From positions 68,091,034-68,155,033 of the forward strand of contig CM046303.1 of NCBI GenBank assembly GCA_025267735.1: 64,000 bases of DNA, in the 5' to 3' direction. Every line of letters begins with the position of its first letter. The stretch's first letter is position 1. Shown here in pieces: positions 58,613 through 64,000 of the stretch. The position numbers and the translations under genes were made by a program. The notes beneath the pieces were generated by a model. The model made no database searches and had not been told where the DNA came from. It was given only the letters and a program-made list of their open reading frames with translations. The DNA comes from Mactra quadrangularis. Its lineage: Eukaryota > Mollusca > Bivalvia > Venerida > Mactridae.

Positions 58613-60439
58613 TTAACATTGTATAGTGCATTTGATGGGCATTTTGTTTGTGAAACTTTGAAAACAAAATGTTTGAACATTCTGTATGTCCTGAGAACTT
58701 GGACCATGAAGGGAAGTTGTAATGTACTATTTGTTTTCACTTGACTTGAATACAATATTTCACAATAAACAATAAATGTGATTTTCAATTTTAGGAGTCG
58801 CTATTCTGAACTGTTAACAGACGTAAAGTCTGGAAGTTTTTATTTATTCCAACTTTGGGAATATATTCCTATTAAATCGTCATATACAAACAATGTTCTT
58901 TATTTACGAGACAAAGCTATGTCTTATTGAAGATACTTACTATTATAAAAAGTTTACGGCTGATTATGTTAAAAATGAACTTAATTATGAAATAGAAATA
59001 ATGGATACATGCATAACGTAACAATGTAACATGTACATTCAGATATTAGAAACACATTATGCTGGATTTGTGAATAATGGTGAACATGCAGTTATTTCAT
59101 GCGCTATTTTAATAATTCCTATTTTTGAGTGCTGCAGAGCAAGAATTGTTCTTTACCTACTGCTATATTGATATTATATGAGTTTAGTGTATATTGTAAT
59201 TAGATATATTACAGTGGAATAATTTGTTCTTAAAATGGTAATTTCCTAGACGACAAACTATGATGTGCATACATGTATATATCAAATATAAACCATGTTT
59301 ACTTAGCTCTCAAGTTTCCTCTAGAATTAAAATTACATTTTGCTAGGAAATAATTGTTTAGTTTATTTATACACCTACACATAATAAAACCTACGCCGCA
59401 GATATACGGATACATGATTTACTAGGATGTATGCACTCTTGGCGGATAAATGACTGGCATGCATGACTCTATTAAAGAAAGATAAGTACAACCTAATATA
59501 CACTACCAATATTCATTGCAATTGTTGCCTGCATTTTCCACATCTCAGCATCTTATTTTGCAAATACAAACTATTCTTAACTTGTTGTCAAAACGAACGG
59601 AAAAAGCTTCAAAACAACTTTATAACGAAGCTGCAATTAATTACAAAATGTGCTCAACGCAATGCAAGTCATTTGGAAGAGAATACTAACTAACATTTAT
59701 ATTGACGAAGGTTTTCATAATTGGGAGATTGAAACTACAGTAAAGGCAATTGCTTTATGCATGAGAACACTGATTGCATGAAGAAACAATACAGTGATGA
59801 CAACCCAGAGGTAATGTTGATGAAGAAGTAATTGATGTCATTGTATTCAGTATTTAGTCACCTTATGTTTTCCATTGTAATATGGTTTGGTATGAGGTGA
59901 TTTATACATTAGTTTAATTGCAGTGTGTTTTGTTTAAACCTTACTTACATTGATTTTATGAGGTTACCTATACTTCAAGGCAGGGTTAAAAATTCTACAA
60001 ACAATGTATTATTGTTTGTTCAACCACGGACCTGCTGGAATAAGTCTATGGTTGGTGCACCATAGAACCTTGTATAAATCACCAGTGACAATTTTTTTGC
60101 CACTGTCAGTTCCAAGTTGGAAACACCTAGAGTTCTTGGTTTCGTTATTTATTTGTGGTGTCCTTTTCAGAACAAAGGTTGAAAAATCTAAACACATCCC
60201 CCTCCATGCTTTTTGGCTGCATTAACGGTTTGTGTATTTTAACTGTTAATGGTCCAGATTCGTTTTATACTCCTTTTTAAAATGCTACTTTAGCTTAAAA
60301 GTCAAATACACACTAACCCTCGAACGCTAGTGTTTCCTACGTTTGTTGACTAAAAATATCTTTAAGAAAAGCATATACAATTCATGACATAATGGTCCAT
60401 TGATAAGACACTTGCTTGAAGTGAGAATCAAAATGTAAT
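58613..60439. other. No gene recognised; one SINE-body-like patch
   Basis: About 60045-60130 ('ggttggtgcaccatagaacc', 'gccactgtcagttccaag') resembles the element at 48450-48525. Otherwise AT-rich. Opposing short frames at 60004-60225 are SINE-derived. Confidence 0.35.
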
Positions 60440-60880
60440 TCTATCTCATTAAAAAGATGCTATACTAGACATATTAATTCCCACTGAGTCAGTCACTGGT
60501 CAAGAGGTTCGCTTCTTTTTACAATTGTTTAGGCGACTTTATTATTTGAATCCATTAGATGGTTATAAGCAGTCGTAGCAGTATGATTGCTACAAGAGAC
60601 ATTTAGACCATTTAACGTGTCTACTGGTAATAGCAAAACAACACTCTATGGCTAAAAGCATCGCATTGTTTGCATAAAGCAGACAACGATTAGACAAACT
60701 CAAACAAAATGACTCATTTTTAGCAGTTGCAGTAGTGTTTTATTGTCATATTTACAGTGCTGTTCATGGAGTAATGAGAGTCAGACTTTCTGAGAGAATG
60801 ACCTCAGATCGCGCATAAAATAGGTAATACTTATCACGAAAATCCAAATAGACACGGTGAGTTTTGATCCTTCTCACAAA
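60440..60880 (+). repeat. Duplicate block X next to the right arm
   Basis: Matches 55470-55900 directly and 51600-51990 inverted. It sits directly inside the right arm of the large inverted duplication. Confidence 0.75.
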
Positions 60881-61228
60881 ATTGAATTGGTCGGTAAACT
60901 AAACTAAAAGCAAAACAAATTTAAGCAGAGGATTTGAAATTGGCAATTAAATCAAATGCCTATGTGGGCATTTAGGACAAAAGAAGGTAATCGTAATTTT
61001 ATGCTCTTTTTTATTTGTTTTCTATGTATTGGCTGCTGCATAAATTTGAAAAAAGATATGACTGTGTTTGCATTCTGAAGATCCTGTGAGTACATGTATA
61101 TTTATGTAATTAGTTACATGGACTATATAAGTTTGACTTGTAAGCAGAAAATGGACATTTTAATTCACTTTAAGTTATTAAATTTACATTCTGGACTCTT
61201 TAGTACTCATAGCATGATAATGTATTCT

Positions 61229-61525
61229 TTTGGTTTAACGCCGTAGCAACAAAATGTGTACGTCAATTTACGGCGATCATTCAACCTACTTACCATTCCC
61301 ACAAAGGCTAAATATCAGAATTTTGTTGTTAACAGTTACATGACAAATACTACTGTCAGTGACAGACAACTGCACTACACAATTCAGAATCAGTTGTAGG
61401 AGTGAGAATGCCCGTATGCATTATTTCATAAATAAACTGAGCGAAAGTATGTCGTGTTCGGGAATCAAACCTACGACCCCTTGATGAATAGACATGTGTG
61501 CTGCAAACTGAACTATCTGGATGGC
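61229..61525 (-). mobile_element. tRNA-derived SINE (right-arm copy of 3888-4176)
   Basis: On minus it runs from a degraded GCCATCCAGATAGTTCAG head to 'gttgctacggcgttaaacc'. It shares its position with the left-arm copy, so it predates the inverted duplication. Confidence 0.75.
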
Positions 61526-61534
61526 TTATCGGGG

Positions 61535-61765
61535 TAATAATGTATCGAGAAATGCAAAAACTGTGCAACAGAATTACAGTAGTGTATACTAATTTATATG
61601 AGTTCGATTGTGAAACTAGTTCTTATAATTTAGATCAATCACTTTCGAGTCCGCTTCCTTGTCCCCAAGTACTGAGCTAGTAGGATAAAGTTTCCTGCTT
61701 AAGGAAACAAGGGGTAGATTTTTTATGGGATTCGAATCAACGCGGGACTGGCCCTCTCCAGAATG
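61535..61765 (-). mobile_element. SINE remnant (right-arm copy of 3650-3850)
   Basis: On minus it has 'gattcgaatcccataaaaaatctacccc' and 'tttccttaagcaggaaact'. It has the same head truncation as the left copy. Confidence 0.6.
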
Positions 61766-63472
61766 AGAGTCTGCAAAACGTAACACACAAATATGATATA
61801 GTGTTTATTTTGATTAGATAAAAGTGAAAAGCTATAACACAAGAGTTAAAATATGAAAAATGTGCGCATAGAAATCATATGCAATAAACGAAAGAACAAA
61901 GAAAAATATAACAAAATAAATAAAACAATGACGACTTTGTTTCAGCATAGGTAAAACTCATTTTGTAGTACAATCAATTATTATAATATATTACATTGTA
62001 TCGTACATTTTATGCAACTGTCATGGGCGCATACATTACTCCCACTGGTTTAAATACTCAATGTTTGTTTGATAATTATCTTACATAAACACAGATATCT
62101 CTTTTTATCGGTCGTGAGTACAGAAATACCATAAAGAACATTACAAAGGTATGTCCCACTGACAGTAGAATTAACTTTATCAATATCAAAGTCATGTTCA
62201 CGTTGACCTTGACCAGTAATTAGTGTAATACCATTTATATTCATTTTATCAGATTGTAACAAGTGTGGTAGATACTCATTTTCAGCTTGTTTAATCCCGC
62301 TGATTTAAATACTCGATTTGTATGTAATACTTCCCGTACATATATACGAATAACTATTTTTTATCAACTATGAGTACAGACGTACGGTAGTGAGTAAATT
62401 AAAATTAAATTAGCGGTGTAAAAACAATATAGTATAAAAAAAATTCAAAGAACAAAATATAAAAGTGTAAATCTATGTTTCTGTGTCATCAAGCGAAGTT
62501 ATAATTTTCAATGAGGATAAATATAATTGATATTTAAACAATTTCGTTTAACATGATAAAATAACGACAATCGATTGTGCAAATAAAAGTTTTAATTACC
62601 GCAATGGTGTTATACTGCTAAAAATAATTAGTGTTCTACGTGCTTATATGCTAATATTTAAAATCTGCTTATAAGACAAACGTGAACTGATTTGATTAAA
62701 ACTCGAACTAAAACCCCCCGCGCTAGTTTATTTTTTATCTGAAAAGCTTGTAGTGTGGTTATGTTTATCTGAAATATGCTACAGTAACTATAATATACCT
62801 GACATAAAATCATTGTAATTACATACTAATTTACATTGTCTGAGTAGCGCAATTCGCAGAGAAACGTTCGATCACACCCCATAGATAATAACACGCATCA
62901 TCAAATGACATGTAGCTGGCAAAAGTTGATTTAGAAATAGAAACAACGAAATTCAAAGCTATTAAAGTGTATCAGTTTTATTAAAGCTTAATGAAAGCCA
63001 CGCTCTGAATCATTAATGCAAAAAATCAACAGAAAAAGTCACCTTGTGCAATATCGTGATAACAGCGGTCTATATACATGTATCTGTTTACCGTCGTGAT
63101 TGAACGTGTACATACAATTAATTTTTACCTACTATATTGTGCAGGATCTATATATTCTCATTACAATATACTTCAATAGCACACTCAACGTTTCAAGTGA
63201 TTGTCGATAATATGTATATTTACAGTCAAGTTCTGCTGTAAAAACCACATTTTCAATTGGTTATTCGACAAAGAAATATTCCCTATATAAAGCCCGTTCC
63301 GCTATAACGACCAATGGTTTTGATGATCCTTATAGCGAAACTTTACTGTATTTTGGACATTTTTATTAGTGTATAAACTCATTATCAGCAAATTTAGTTA
63401 CGTTTTGATGAATACAGTTGACCAAATAATACGTGCTGGAACAGTGTATAAGAGTAGAGTGTAATATCAAAG

Positions 63473-63478
63473 TTTATT
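63473..63478 (-). promoter_or_regulatory. Poly(A) signal AATAAA of the right paralogue
   Basis: On minus, AATAAA lies 42 bp after the stop codon of the terminal exon, as in the left copy. Confidence 0.6.
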
Positions 63479-63519
63479 TTCTTGCAAATTTCAAGTCACT
63501 GCTTCATTCAGTCATTACT

Positions 63520-63760
63520 CTAATTGTTGAACTGCAAGAAACTTAAAATGGCAACAAACAAAAGCAAGAAATGTGGTGTAATAGAGCAACCTCCGCATGC
63601 AACTTCACTGCCATAGGTGGAAAAATAAACATGGTTCTGTTCTGAACATTTTTCATAGCTTACAGAAACAGTCTGGGTATATTTTCTTAAAGTGGCGTAG
63701 CTTGATGTACAGGTCTCATCTGGTGTGAAAGTGACACAGGAATCATATGTGCTGCTGGCA
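63520..63760 (-). CDS. Terminal exon of a GPI-anchored Cys-rich paralogue (right copy, partial gene)
   Basis: Minus-strand exon of 241 nt, the same length as the left copy. The acceptor AG is at 63761-63762 (minus reading tatatttgcag). It encodes SASSTYDSC...DETC...YEKC...VACGGC and the same hydrophobic tail ending FNN, then TAG. Differences from the left copy are few (for example SYATLRKYTQ here against SYASLMKHTQ, and HVYF against HGYF). The remaining exons lie beyond 64000. The two edge genes would therefore point toward each other (tail to tail), with the intact gene between them. The open frame suggests a functional or recently functional gene. Confidence 0.8.
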
Positions 63761-64000
63761 CTGCAAATATACAAAACATACGTAGAGAATTTTATTTGTT
63801 GTTGTCATATTTTTGACGGTCTTTTAGTTCAATGTATTTTTTAAAAGGACAAACCTACACAGTGCCATATCTTAAAAGTTTGCTAAAAGGAGCATCACTC
63901 AATCGATAGAGATACTCCCTGAACATACACGTTATATGCTGAGGGAAAAACCATATTTATATCAAAACCATGTACAAGTTTGTAATAAAATCGTATTTTT

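Larger units (their letters stand above)
60927..64000 (-). repeat. Right arm of the large inverted segmental duplication
   Basis: Reverse-complement partner of 169-4475, from 'agcagaggattt' (about 60927) to the window end, which pairs with position about 169. It lacks the element inserted at about 1968-2904 on the left and so preserves the empty site. The arm continues past 64000. Confidence 0.9.

Noticed and set aside
169..64000. Whole window as an assembly artefact (palindromic haplotype join)
   Set aside because: The arms differ by many substitutions, and one carries a ~0.9 kb insertion with an empty site in the other, so they are diverged copies. An artefact cannot be fully excluded without long reads.

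Overview
This is an AT-rich, intron-bearing animal sequence, most likely from a mollusc and probably a bivalve. The best evidence is its many tRNA-headed SINEs. They share a 3' region ending in 'acggcgttaaaccc' plus an (AAAC)n-type tail, and V/Meta-type SINEs of this kind are known to be abundant in molluscan genomes. The species assignment is an inference. There is no operon structure, CRISPR array or bacterial signal. About 1.9 kb of convincing host coding sequence sits in a background of transposons and recent segmental duplications.

Host gene content. One complete gene on the + strand (41255-49905) can be assembled from eight exons. All splice sites are GT/AG, all phases agree, and the exons sum to 1911 nt (636 residues plus stop). 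It encodes a secreted cysteine-rich protein with an N-terminal signal peptide. The order is: a four-exon Cys-rich module, a Thr/Asn-rich mucin-like region with nine 16-residue repeats, a second four-exon Cys-rich module with the same intron phases, and a hydrophobic C-terminus that looks like a GPI-anchor signal. I do not recognise a named family. Two close copies of the last exon lie at the window edges: 408-648 (+) and 63520-63760 (-). They are the 3' ends of two paralogues whose other exons lie outside the window, so this is part of a gene cluster.

Layout. 1-4475 is the left arm of a large inverted duplication (terminal exon, downstream DNA, SINEs, one inserted element). 4690-6110 is a shorter palindrome. 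6725-11510 is a near full-length but dead LINE on the minus strand, whose ORF1 begins with a 2A-like motif. 11.5-15.4 kb is mostly featureless. 15425-20740 and 26505-34700 are a direct segmental duplication. Comparing the two copies shows later insertions: SINEs, a mariner-like element, and a rearranged BEL/Pao retroelement at 31850-34382 whose two outer ends are both U3 ends. Between them lie a Tc1 transposase relic, a LINE 3' fragment and a second copy of an unclassified hairpin-ended element. 35-41 kb holds short repeats and MITE-like palindromes. 41-50 kb is the intact gene, with transposons in its introns. 50-51.3 kb repeats the downstream DNA of the edge paralogues. 51.6-60.9 kb is transposon and duplicate-block territory, and 60927-64000 is the right arm of the inverted duplication.

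How it fits together. The inferred picture is a tandem and inverted gene family of GPI-anchored mucin-like surface proteins, expanding by segmental duplication in a transposon-dense region. Exon boundaries were read by eye from splice consensus and phase; no transcript or database evidence was available.
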